Below are positions 53,124 to 60,428 of a stretch of DNA of 64,000 nucleotides, piece by piece (the first letter of the stretch is position 1; each line of letters opens with the position of its first letter). The stretch lies in IMG/VR virus record IMGVR_UViG_3300035181_000401, positions 23,460 through 87,459 of that record; one strand, written 5' to 3'. The stretch comes from a virus. The position numbers and the translations under genes are program-made. The notes beneath the pieces are model-generated. The model was not told the DNA's origin. It ran no database searches and worked only from the letters and a program-made list of their open reading frames with translations.

Positions 53124-53606
53124 TTATTTGAACGTGTATACGGGGATGTTGCGAACGTTGAGGCAAGTGGCTGTGCGAGGTTGAAGCGAAGTTCCCGACC
53201 TTCCTGCGCTATCGTGCTCCACGATAGCCACGAGTCGAACGGGCTGCCCGTCCCTCTTCAAGTCATCGATCATACCCTCAACCGTGCTTCCAGTGCAAAT
53301 GAAATCGTCGAGAACGATGCCACGACGGTACAGGTGATGGTCGTTTCCTTCGATGAAGCAACCGTGGGAGGCTTCGCCACGCTTGCGCATCAGGAGCACA
53401 GGCACGTCCATGTACATCTGGAGAGCACCAGCGATGAAGGTTCCGCTCGTTCCCCGCACAGCGATGAAGTCCGCCTGCAACTCCGCCATGACGGCTGGGA
53501 GACTGCAAGCCAGTGCTTCAGCACGCTTGCGCAGTTCTTTGCGGCTGAACTTCCAATCTCCGTATCCGTTGGAATTGAAACGACCACCTTCATCGTAACG
53601 GGGCAT
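53124..53606 (-). CDS. Phosphoribosyltransferase-like protein
   Basis: 160 aa. IVLDDFICTGSTVEGM near 101-116 is the PRPP loop of type I PRTases; DFIAVRGTSGTFIAGAL is the upstream pyrophosphate loop. Base substrate not readable. ATG 53606 after AGGAGGCTTCGCC. May link to the PRPP made by the Prs-like enzyme. Confidence 0.8.
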   Translation of the reverse strand: MPRYDEGGRFNSNGYGDWKFSRKELRKRAEALACSLPAVMAELQADFIAVRGTSGTFIAGALQMYMDVPVLLMRKRGEASHGCFIEGNDHHLYRRGIVLDDFICTGSTVEGMIDDLKRDGQPVRLVAIVEHDSAGRSGTSLQPRTATCLNVRNIPVYTFK

Positions 53607-53673
53607 GGGCGAAGCCTCCTTTGAAATTTCTGAAGCCGCCATCTTATGCGGCTCTTAGTCCCACGTCAAGAGG

Positions 53674-54126
53674 TCATTCGACCAAAAGCCACAGGTATTT
53701 CGTCATCCCGTGCGTCTCTGACTCGATGATGGCGGAGATGACATCCCAGTCACCTCCCCCGAGGCCAGCCCCGATCATCGGGAAGTGAAGATCGCTGCAC
53801 CCCACGTTCAGACCGAAATCTCGTACTGCCCGGAAGCAGCGAGCCACGGCTTCGTAGTTCACATACCTCTTTCCGTCCCTGCCGAAGTCGGTTTGAGTGA
53901 TCGCATTGACAAGCCATTTGCCGGGGTCCACCTCCACGGTTGTAATCGTGCCGAGCCGTGTTGCACACATCTCGTAGGCTTCCCTGTAGACACGGAAAGC
54001 TTCAGGGTATTGCGCTTTGACAGCTTTCGCCATGCCAGAGCCCATCACACCTTTGGCGTTGCAACCGTGGACGATGATGCCAGTCTCAACATCCAGCGCA
54101 TCGCCATAGCTACGAATGATCGTCAC
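53674..54126 (-). CDS. Macro-domain protein (ADP-ribose phosphatase type)
   Basis: 150 aa, GTG start. IIVHGCNAKGVMGSGMAKAVKAQYP near 17-41 and FPMIGAGLGGGDWDVI near 114-129 are the two ADP-ribose loops, as in Poa1p-like ADP-ribose-1''-phosphatases. It could hydrolyse ADP-ribose-phosphate formed in tRNA repair, or ADP-ribose products of defence enzymes. Stop/start overlap (GTGA) with the next gene. Confidence 0.87.
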   Translation of the reverse strand: MTIIRSYGDALDVETGIIVHGCNAKGVMGSGMAKAVKAQYPEAFRVYREAYEMCATRLGTITTVEVDPGKWLVNAITQTDFGRDGKRYVNYEAVARCFRAVRDFGLNVGCSDLHFPMIGAGLGGGDWDVISAIIESETHGMTKYLWLLVE

Positions 54127-54287
54127 TTGGCGTCCTCGTTGAAGTCGAATGAGACGCCCTCGTCATCGAAGACCTTCTCGCCGTCGATCTTGACGGCAAC
54201 CCACGGGGAAGAACAGCAGCCGCACGCACCGATCTGTAGCTCGATGCCGCGCTTCTTCAGTTCAGCTTCCAGTTCGTCTTGGGTCAT
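54123..54287 (-). CDS. 54-aa protein with Cys cluster
   Basis: MTQDELEAELKKRGIELQIGACGCCSSPWVAVKIDG... ; CGCC suggests a metal site or redox pair. Acidic end. Overlaps both neighbours by 4 nt. Unknown. Confidence 0.68.
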   Translation of the reverse strand: MTQDELEAELKKRGIELQIGACGCCSSPWVAVKIDGEKVFDDEGVSFDFNEDAK

Positions 54288-55474
54288 TTGCCCTCCTTCT
54301 TCAGCAGGTAGCTGTTGCTGATGGCTTTGAACGAGAACGGCGTCTTGTTGCTCTTGAAGACGATGCCCTCACGCTTCACGCCCGGGTTCTTGCCGGGGCC
54401 TTCAGCGAGGTCGAGGATTGCGTCCACGAGGTCACGCGGGGTCTCTTCCGGGTTGCCGGACAGCAGAGAACACAGCGAGAACGTGTCGTGCAGAACCGGA
54501 ACGTAGTTCCAGCCCAGCGCATCCACCACCTCGCGTGCCTCTTCCGGCAGCAGGTAGCGTTGATCGTCGATGTCGAACACGTCGAACACGTGGTACTCGA
54601 AGCCCTTCACTTGCTCGTAGTTGCCTTGGATGGACGGGGCCAGCAGTTCACCTTGCACGGCGATGTTGCGGGCATAGTTCTCCAGTGCCTCGAACATCTG
54701 ATGCTCGCGAGCGAACTTCGAGAAGTGGTTGTCCTCGTCGATGCCGAGTTGGATGTTCCGGCTGCACACGCCCGTGAAGTAGTTCGGGGCGGAAGTGAAG
54801 CCGAGGGCACGGCCGATCTTGTACCAGAAGCGGCCCCAGCCAGACATCTTGCGCAGCTTGCGGGCTTCCTCGTCCTTCGCCACGTGTGCGAAATGCGGCG
54901 AGGTGGCATCGACGTGGTAGACGGTCATCGAAGAGCCGTCCAGCTTGATCGTCACCTCGAACGTCTCGTCCAGATGCTCGGGAATCACGTGCATGTAGTT
55001 CTGCACGCGCTCTTGGTCCGTCTTCTGGATGAACGAGGGGAACGGCTTGCTGCCAGCGGACTTGTTCGGGCCATTGGATTGCGTCTCTTCAGCGGGCTCC
55101 CACTTCTCGATGCCCAGCAGTTCCGTCACGTCGTCGCCTTCACCCAGCGCACGAGCGAACAGCGTATCACCGAATGCAGTCACGGGCATCAGCAGGCCCT
55201 GCGACAGTTGCTTGCGCAGCTTGATCGACTTCAGGCGCATACCACGCTTGGTGCCCCAGTTGACGAATCGGGGTTGGAAGATCGGCGTGTCGAAAGCCGG
55301 GTTGCTCGAATCCAGCCACGAGTCAATCTCGAAGTAGACCGCGAGGTCGCCCACCTTGAACTCGTCCTTGCCGACGACGACGGACCAGCCCAGCACGTCC
55401 GCACGGACGATGTTGTCTGCGCCGGGGATCGGCTGGATGTTGGTGATGCGTTGAATGGATGCGAGCTTACGCAC
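54284..55474 (-). CDS. RNA ligase, Rnl5/DraRnl-like
   Basis: 396 aa, GTG start after AAGGAGAACCAACCC. The N-terminal part (IQPIPGADNIVRADVLGWSVVVG...VGDLAVYFEIDSWL) is the OB-fold seen in Deinococcus RNA ligase. Motif I IKLDGSSM near 196-203, EGIVFKS (IV) and FSFKAISNSYL (V) follow. Joins 3'-OH/5'-P RNA ends, usually nicked duplexes. Together with RtcB the phage covers both break chemistries. Confidence 0.9.
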   Translation of the reverse strand: MRKLASIQRITNIQPIPGADNIVRADVLGWSVVVGKDEFKVGDLAVYFEIDSWLDSSNPAFDTPIFQPRFVNWGTKRGMRLKSIKLRKQLSQGLLMPVTAFGDTLFARALGEGDDVTELLGIEKWEPAEETQSNGPNKSAGSKPFPSFIQKTDQERVQNYMHVIPEHLDETFEVTIKLDGSSMTVYHVDATSPHFAHVAKDEEARKLRKMSGWGRFWYKIGRALGFTSAPNYFTGVCSRNIQLGIDEDNHFSKFAREHQMFEALENYARNIAVQGELLAPSIQGNYEQVKGFEYHVFDVFDIDDQRYLLPEEAREVVDALGWNYVPVLHDTFSLCSLLSGNPEETPRDLVDAILDLAEGPGKNPGVKREGIVFKSNKTPFSFKAISNSYLLKKEGK

Positions 55475-55631
55475 GGGTTGGTTCTCCTTGTTCGTTGGCA
55501 GCTTGAGTGCCATGTTTGGTGTCGAGGTGGGGCACGAAGTAGAACGGATTCTCATTCGTGAGAATCATTCCGAATGCCATCCACGGAAAGCCCATGCGGG
55601 CCAGCAGGTATGCGAGAGCGAAGGGGTTCAT
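55467..55631 (-). CDS. 54-aa protein with hydrophobic N-terminus
   Basis: MNPFALAYLLARMGFPWMAFGMIL then NENPFYFVPHLDTKHG. Possible membrane anchor. Its stop lies 8 nt inside the ligase start. Unknown. Confidence 0.58.
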   Translation of the reverse strand: MNPFALAYLLARMGFPWMAFGMILTNENPFYFVPHLDTKHGTQAANEQGEPTRA

Positions 55632-55909
55632 TCGGGGCGCAGCACGTCGAAGACGCGATCCAGTTCTTTCACTTGCTTGGCAGCGAAGCCCGCTACGCCT
55701 TCGTAGAACGTGCCCGTGGCAACTTGCACACGGTCGCCTGCTGCCATGTCTTCCACCACATCCCCGGGTTGGACGATTTCGGTGTCCTTGAGGGGGCGAA
55801 GCTTGGTCGGACGTGTCTTCAGCATGGTCATCTGACTCATGCCGCCACCTCGCACGCCTCCGTAGAGGAAGAGAACGTTGCTCAGGTGGTCGTGATCGCG
55901 AAGGGTCAT
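55628..55909 (-). CDS. 93-aa unknown protein
   Basis: MTLRDHDHLSNVLFLYGGVRGGG... ; C-terminal part with IVQPGDVVEDMAAGDRVQVATGTFYEG, a small beta-barrel-like stretch. Unknown. Confidence 0.7.
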   Translation of the reverse strand: MTLRDHDHLSNVLFLYGGVRGGGMSQMTMLKTRPTKLRPLKDTEIVQPGDVVEDMAAGDRVQVATGTFYEGVAGFAAKQVKELDRVFDVLRPE

Positions 55910-55919
55910 GTCACTCCTT

Positions 55920-56177
55920 TCAGGTGGTCAGTGCGTCCATGCACCGTTCGTAGAGGCTTGTGGGCAGCGAGCGGCACTCGTTTTGCGTGTGCAGTTCGAT
56001 TGCGCCACCTCCGAAGGTGCGGAAGGTGATGGCGAACACGTCATTGGTCCGCATGTCAAAGTGCGGGTCGATGTACTTGACGATCAAACCCTTGCCGCAG
56101 AAGCGGGTGGGGCTGTGGAACTTGGCGATGTACGAAACGAGGTCAGCGAACTCGTTGAACGTCATGGGTGCGCTCAT
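55920..56177 (-). CDS. 85-aa unknown protein
   Basis: ATG 56177 after AAGGAGAAGA. MSAPMTFNEFADLVSYIAKFHSPTRF... alpha/beta; ends ERCMDALTT. Unknown. Confidence 0.72.
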   Translation of the reverse strand: MSAPMTFNEFADLVSYIAKFHSPTRFCGKGLIVKYIDPHFDMRTNDVFAITFRTFGGGAIELHTQNECRSLPTSLYERCMDALTT

Positions 56178-56349
56178 TCTTCTCCTTGGGGGTTCGGTTG
56201 TCAAGCATGAAGTGGTCGCAATCACCATTGGTCTTCACGGGACTGTTGGCAAAATACGACTGACGCCACGGGTTCGGCTCCGCTGTGAAGCGGTAGCAAG
56301 TGGTTGCACGTGGGCAGGCAATGCCCGAGCACATGGAAATATCAGGCAT
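56143..56349 (-). CDS. 68-aa Cys-rich protein
   Basis: MPDISMCSGIACPRATTCYRFTAEPNPWRQSYFANSP... with C-x(4)-C-x(5)-C and a later GDCDHF. I recognise the pattern from short proteins in many phages and bacteria (probable zinc binder) but know no function. The last 35 nt overlap the next gene. Confidence 0.74.
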   Translation of the reverse strand: MPDISMCSGIACPRATTCYRFTAEPNPWRQSYFANSPVKTNGDCDHFMLDNRTPKEKNERTHDVQRVR

Positions 56350-56515
56350 CCAACTTCTCCTTCAAAAGTTCAACGAAGTATTTTCCGTCGATGTATGTGA
56401 TGTGGTCTTCGTCGAAGTCTCCCTTGCTCGCATAGTAGCAATTGCTGGGCACGAGCACCTTGATTTCTCGTGTGGCAGTTTCCGCTGCCCACAGCACGTC
56501 CTCAAACGTCAACAT
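56342..56515 (-). CDS. 57-aa unknown protein
   Basis: MLTFEDVLWAAETATREIKVLVPSNCYYASKGDFDEDH... ends ELLKEKLDA. Start overlaps the previous stop by 14 nt. Unknown. Confidence 0.67.
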   Translation of the reverse strand: MLTFEDVLWAAETATREIKVLVPSNCYYASKGDFDEDHITYIDGKYFVELLKEKLDA

Positions 56516-56969
56516 ACTTCGTGACGTGGTAGTGCAGACGAGTACCGAGAAACTTGCGAGTGCTCCAACCGCCTTCGGTGAACACGCTTTTCTTCGAGTC
56601 ACGGCTGCCGAGATAGGACGACACAAGCCAGCCCTCTTCCTGCGCGTTCTCTCGGAGCCACTTTTCGTAGTCTTCCGTTTTCCCGAACTCGGGGACAGCT
56701 TCAGGCGGACAGAGGATGCTCCGCCGTTCCGTCACGCGGGTCTTCCCTACGTACTGGAGGCCACGAAGCTCCCCAGCCACGACAGCAGATCGGCCCGACC
56801 CAACGATCTTGCCGAAGTCCTCGAACGAAATCTGGAGGTCAACGAACTGGATGCCCGAGACGGGGTCCGTCAGTTCGAGAGAAATGTAGCCATCGCCTTG
56901 TGTTGTCGAGACATTGCCGGTGCGAATTTCGACGGCTACTTGGCCTTTGCCAAGGGTTGGTTGTTGCAT
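56502..56969 (-). CDS. 155-aa unknown protein
   Basis: ATG 56969 after AAGGAGACTC. Beta-rich N-terminal part (VAVEIRTGNVSTTQGDGYISLELTD), then a Tyr/Trp-rich helical part. Unknown. Confidence 0.74.
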   Translation of the reverse strand: MQQPTLGKGQVAVEIRTGNVSTTQGDGYISLELTDPVSGIQFVDLQISFEDFGKIVGSGRSAVVAGELRGLQYVGKTRVTERRSILCPPEAVPEFGKTEDYEKWLRENAQEEGWLVSSYLGSRDSKKSVFTEGGWSTRKFLGTRLHYHVTKYVDV

Positions 56970-56978
56970 GAGTCTCCT

Positions 56979-57467
56979 TCAGAACTTGATCTTGAACTGT
57001 GCCGAGTACATCCACGTGGAGCCGGGATGGTTCTTCAGCGGAGACGGCGGGAGCACGATGAGGTTGACACCGTACTTCTCGCCTTCGTATTTCACCACGC
57101 CCGTCGCAACGGGGCCGAAGTGGTAGTTGTACTCCGGGTAACCCGACACGATGCCCAGTACGCCGCCCGCCTTCAGGCCGAACACGTGGATCGGGGTGTA
57201 GGTGGCAGCAGCCAGCACAGCCGTGCGCTTGTAGCTGTTCTCGTACACCATCGCCCCGTAGGCGACATCCGAGGCAGCCGGGGCGTACTCGACGCCGATG
57301 CCCGGGTTCTGCTGGTTGTAGTTGGCGTTGTGGTTGCTGTGGTAGGACGTGACCATCGTGTCCAGCCACAGGTCCGCCGCCTTGCACGAGGCGGGCAGCA
57401 GCACCAGCATCATCAGGATCACGACCCAAATCGCGCCCGCGTTCGTTCTTTCGTTCGTCTTCGACAT
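56979..57467 (-). CDS. Predicted outer-membrane beta-barrel protein
   Basis: 162 aa. Signal peptide (AIWVVILMMLVLLPASCKAA, cleavage near residue 31), then amphipathic strands with PGIGVEYAPA, YENSYKRTAVLAAATYTPI, GVVKYEGEKYGVNLIVLP and a C-terminal strand ending KIKF, the terminal aromatic used for barrel insertion. Sized like an 8-stranded barrel. Phages may use such proteins to change the surface and exclude superinfection, or as lipid A enzymes; no catalytic site identified. Confidence 0.76.
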   Translation of the reverse strand: MSKTNERTNAGAIWVVILMMLVLLPASCKAADLWLDTMVTSYHSNHNANYNQQNPGIGVEYAPAASDVAYGAMVYENSYKRTAVLAAATYTPIHVFGLKAGGVLGIVSGYPEYNYHFGPVATGVVKYEGEKYGVNLIVLPPSPLKNHPGSTWMYSAQFKIKF

Positions 57468-57489
57468 GACTCGCTCCCTTCATACAGGC

Positions 57490-57522
57490 AAAGAAAAAGC
57501 CCCTGCGCCGAAGCACAGGGGC
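57490..57522 (-). terminator. Terminator after the ClpP-like gene
   Basis: Minus strand GCCCCTGTGC-TTCG-GCGCAGGGGC followed by TTTTTC. Confidence 0.88.
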
Positions 57523-57538
57523 CAGCACGAAGCGTACT

Positions 57539-58195
57539 TTACGCCTCGTCTTCTTCAGTGTCAAGCACTCCCTCGAAATTTTCAGGGATTTCGATGCCGA
57601 AGTACGCAGCACGAGCCTTCCAACGTTCGATGAACGCAGGAGCGTCGAGCCAGAAGTCCTTCCCGTCGATCATCTCTTCGATTTCATCTTCGGTCAGGAA
57701 GCCACGGTAGGTGCGCCGCATGTCGTCTTCGAGGAAGTCGGTGTAGAACTTCCCAGCAGACTTCCAGTCGGAATATTTGCCGCCGTGCCCGATGGAGCCA
57801 TTGTGGATCAGGCAGTTGAAGCCCGGGCTCAGGGTAAACTCGGGAGCGTGCATGAGGATGACGCTCGCCGCGCTGTGGCACCCGCCAGTGGCCCGAACGA
57901 TGACTCGCCCTTCGCACTCGTGCATGGCTTGCAGGAACAGGTCCGTGGCGTCCACGTCACCTCCCGGGCTCTGGAGGAACACTTCCACGATGTCGCCCTC
58001 GGATGCAGCCCTGAAGGCTTCAACGGCCTCTGTGAACTGCTCCGGGGACTCGATGGCACCGAACAGGTAGATGGCGAACCGCCCCGCTTGGGAAGGTGTG
58101 TAGGTCACGCGGAACATGCCGCTGTCTTCCCACATGCCGCGCCGCTTGGTGGCTTCCTTCGTAGGCGACAGGGCCTTCGGATTCTTGGTTTGCAT
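57539..58195 (-). CDS. clpP: ClpP-like serine protease
   Basis: 218 aa. VEVFLQSPGGDVDATDLFL near 75-93 (oxyanion Gly-Gly), GGCHSAASVILM with the catalytic Ser near 112, and NCLIHNGSIGHGG with His near 137. Phage ClpP-like proteins act in capsid maturation or, as here among early genes, in degrading host proteins with host ClpX/A-type partners. ATG 58195 has AAAGGCGACATC; ATG 58210 is an alternative. Confidence 0.86.
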   Translation of the reverse strand: MQTKNPKALSPTKEATKRRGMWEDSGMFRVTYTPSQAGRFAIYLFGAIESPEQFTEAVEAFRAASEGDIVEVFLQSPGGDVDATDLFLQAMHECEGRVIVRATGGCHSAASVILMHAPEFTLSPGFNCLIHNGSIGHGGKYSDWKSAGKFYTDFLEDDMRRTYRGFLTEDEIEEMIDGKDFWLDAPAFIERWKARAAYFGIEIPENFEGVLDTEEDEA

Positions 58196-58206
58196 GATGT
58201 CGCCTT

Positions 58207-58998
58207 TCATGACGTGTGATAGTAGAGCTTCACGAACGCACGGGTCAGACCAGATCGCACCACGTCTTCGGGCTTGAACTGCACGACGCCAATCTCGTCA
58301 TCCAACGCGTCCAAGTCCTCGTGGTCCATGTATTCCGGATGGGTCTGGAGCGTTCGGTTGATGAGGTCGATTGTGGTCTTCAGGCCACTCGACACCTTGA
58401 GGTCGTTTTGCTTCTCGTCACCCGTGAACACCAACTGGCAGTTCTCCCCAAGTCGCGTCAGCACCATCTCCATCTCGTCATGAGTGAAGTTCTGCGCCTC
58501 TTCGACCAGTACGAAGCAGTCCTCGAAGCTCATCCCTCGCAGGTACTCCGCAGGGATCATCTCGATGACCTTCTTCTCAAGGCAGTAGCGGGTGAAGCCT
58601 TTGCCAAGGAACCGCTCAAGGTGAGCGATGGTTTGCTTGAAGTAGGGTGCCATCTTCTCTTCGATTTCACCCGGCAGGAGGCCGATGGACTTGCCCACTG
58701 CAACAGCAGGGCGAGCGAGGTAGACCTTCTCGACCTTTTTGGACCGCAGGAGGGATGCGGCCCGGTAGCACGCCAGCATGGACTTGCCCGTGCCCGCAGA
58801 GCCCGTCAGGAATACGACACGTCGGCCTTCGTTGAGGTAGCCGAGTGCGACCCGTTGGTTGTTCGTCTTCGCCGTGATTGTGACCGCTGGCGTAGCGGCA
58901 GGAGATTCAGGCGGGATGTAAGCTGCCACCCGAGCGGCATGGCAGTCCATCATCATCTTTTCCCGACGCGTAGGCCGAGCAATCTTCTTTCGTCCCAA
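58207..58998 (-). CDS. phoH: PhoH-like ATPase
   Basis: 263 aa. Walker A FLTGSAGTGKSML near 63-75, ARPAVAVGKSIGLLPGEIEEKM near 94-115 typical of PhoH, VLVEEAQNF (Walker B) near 167, VFTGDEKQND near 189 and GLTRAFVKLYY at the end. A cytosolic ATPase/RNA helicase-like protein common in phages; role unclear. 4-nt overlap with the ClpP-like gene region. Confidence 0.93.
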   Translation of the reverse strand: MGRKKIARPTRREKMMMDCHAARVAAYIPPESPAATPAVTITAKTNNQRVALGYLNEGRRVVFLTGSAGTGKSMLACYRAASLLRSKKVEKVYLARPAVAVGKSIGLLPGEIEEKMAPYFKQTIAHLERFLGKGFTRYCLEKKVIEMIPAEYLRGMSFEDCFVLVEEAQNFTHDEMEMVLTRLGENCQLVFTGDEKQNDLKVSSGLKTTIDLINRTLQTHPEYMDHEDLDALDDEIGVVQFKPEDVVRSGLTRAFVKLYYHTS

Positions 58999-59025
58999 GG
59001 AAACCTCCGATCCTTTGGTTATTCG

Positions 59026-59229
59026 TCAATCGCTGCCACTGCGGAGCAATGCAGGCTGCGACCGCTGTTCTTCGATGCGCTTCCGGCCCCACTTGGCAAG
59101 GATCAGGTGCTCCAGAGATGCACTCTCGGGCACGTCGCCAGTGAAGAAGGAGTCGATGAGGCTTTGCAAGAAGTCGCGCTCGGCTTCGGCACGCAGAGCA
59201 CGGCTCTTCAGGGCAGCGGTGTTACTCAC
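59026..59229 (-). CDS. 67-aa helical protein, GTG start
   Basis: VSNTAALKSRALRAEAERDFLQSLIDSFFTGD..., then basic KWGRKRIEEQRSQ. GTGA overlap with the upstream stop. Unknown. Confidence 0.72.
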   Translation of the reverse strand: MSNTAALKSRALRAEAERDFLQSLIDSFFTGDVPESASLEHLILAKWGRKRIEEQRSQPALLRSGSD

Positions 59230-59582
59230 TGCGCAGCGGGTTCAGCAGGAGCGTCTTCAGCGGGCGCTTCTTCCGCAGCTTCTTCGCCGCCAGCCGCGAG
59301 CACGGCATCCACGACATCGGAGTCAGCCGTCAGAGGGGCAGCAAGGCTACCAGCGGCTTCCGCAGCGGCCTTGGCAGCCTTGGCAGCGCGTGCCTTCGCC
59401 AGAATCTCGGCACGACCGGGCTTCAGGACAGGTTCATCCTCACGCTGGACGATGCACTCGTACCAGTAGCCGATCATCGTCGGAGGGTTCTGCGGATCGA
59501 GCGTCCAGCCATCGGCCACAGCGTCGAGGATCAGTTGCACGAACACGATGAGGTTCGGGTCCATCAGGGTCTTTTGATTCAT
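59226..59582 (-). CDS. 118-aa protein with acidic Ala/Pro tail
   Basis: MNQKTLMDPNLIVFVQLILDAVADGWTLDPQNPP..., then an Ala/Lys helix and an EEAAEEAPAEDAPAEPAAQ tail resembling that of the 9,710-10,324 gene. Unknown. Confidence 0.74.
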   Translation of the reverse strand: MNQKTLMDPNLIVFVQLILDAVADGWTLDPQNPPTMIGYWYECIVQREDEPVLKPGRAEILAKARAAKAAKAAAEAAGSLAAPLTADSDVVDAVLAAGGEEAAEEAPAEDAPAEPAAQ

Positions 59583-59713
59583 TCGTCTTCTTCCGGAAAG
59601 ATAGGTTGGTCAAGGTCTTCAGCGAGTTCGAGTCGTTCGAGGACTTCGGTCAGGTCGGGATACGCGTCGTCGTCAGGCCACTCGGGGGCCTCATCAGAGA
59701 GGTTTCGGGGCAC
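59579..59713 (-). CDS. 44-aa acidic peptide, GTG start
   Basis: GTG 59713 after AAAGGAGCCTT. VPRNLSDEAPEWPDDDAYPDL..., very acidic. First gene of the leftward block, ATGA overlap with the next. Unknown. Confidence 0.62.
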   Translation of the reverse strand: MPRNLSDEAPEWPDDDAYPDLTEVLERLELAEDLDQPIFPEEDE

Positions 59714-59853
59714 AAGGCTCCTTTCAATAGGTTATTCTTATAGAAACGTCCGTCCTTCGTCCGGATGCCTATTACTGAATACCTACTAAATTATTATTGT
59801 ATACTATATTGAATATAATATACAGTAATACTCTGTAGGTACTATTAATAGAT

Positions 59854-59882
59854 AGTGTAGCACGACAATGGCTGTTTGTCAA
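59854..59882 (-). promoter_or_regulatory. Leftward promoter of the 47.8-59.7 kb block
   Basis: Minus strand TTGACA - 17 bp - TACACT; long A+T-rich leader of about 140 nt before GTG 59713. Confidence 0.85.
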
Positions 59883-59987
59883 GTCCGAAGGACAACTTCT
59901 CATCATTGAGAACGCCCATCCTCGTCCGGTGGCCGGGCGTCAGCCCGAGGCTTGTTGTGCAAATGCCTGTGTCCTACGGACACGATC

Positions 59988-60016
59988 TTGACAATTGAGA
60001 GTGTCTATGATACAAT
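59988..60016 (+). promoter_or_regulatory. Rightward promoter of the spike operon
   Basis: TTGACA - 17 bp - TACAAT, followed by AAGGAGTTCCA and GTG 60045. Confidence 0.9.
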
Positions 60017-60044
60017 GCAACATTCAATCGTATAAGGAGTTCCA

Positions 60045-60380
60045 GTGAGCAATTCATTGGTGCTGACCGATGTTCCGAGCTTCACTGAAACGCCTGTAGA
60101 CCTGAAGAAGCTCCAACGAGACATCGCCAAGCACGGTAAGCCAGCCATCGACGCCCTCGTCAGTCTGCTCGACAGCAAGGACGAAAAGACTCGCCTGACG
60201 GCAGCTACGCGTCTTCTTGAGTTTCAGGTCGCCATCGCCAAGGAAATCAACGGCGAACAACTCCAACGCCTCATTGCCCAAGTCAAGCTGACTCTGGCAG
60301 GCGGCAAGAAGTCTCTCTACCCCGGAGAAGACGACAACACACCTCTGGTCGATTTCACAACGATTCGCCGGACGGAGTGA
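60045..60380 (+). CDS. 111-aa helical protein before the spike genes
   Basis: GTG 60045 with AAGGAG at 5 nt. MSNSLVLTDVPSF... then LQRDIAKHGKPAIDALVSLLDSKDEKTRLTAATRLLEFQVAIAKEI, a HEAT-like helical repeat region. Resembles small phage proteins near head or packaging genes, perhaps a small terminase-type protein; uncertain. Confidence 0.74.
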   Translation: MSNSLVLTDVPSFTETPVDLKKLQRDIAKHGKPAIDALVSLLDSKDEKTRLTAATRLLEFQVAIAKEINGEQLQRLIAQVKLTLAGGKKSLYPGEDDNTPLVDFTTIRRTE

Positions 60381-60428
60381 CAATCCGCGTGTCCGTTTTA
60401 GGCCACGCCCAACCCTGCTCAGGTCAAA

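Larger units (their letters stand above)
59714..60044. other. Divergent A+T-rich control region
   Basis: No gene. 59,755-59,860 is very A+T-rich (TATAATATA-type runs), with the leftward promoter at 59,854-59,882 and the rightward one at 59,988-60,016. Inverted repeats GTCCGAAGGAC and GTGTCCTACGGACAC lie between. Confidence 0.75.
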
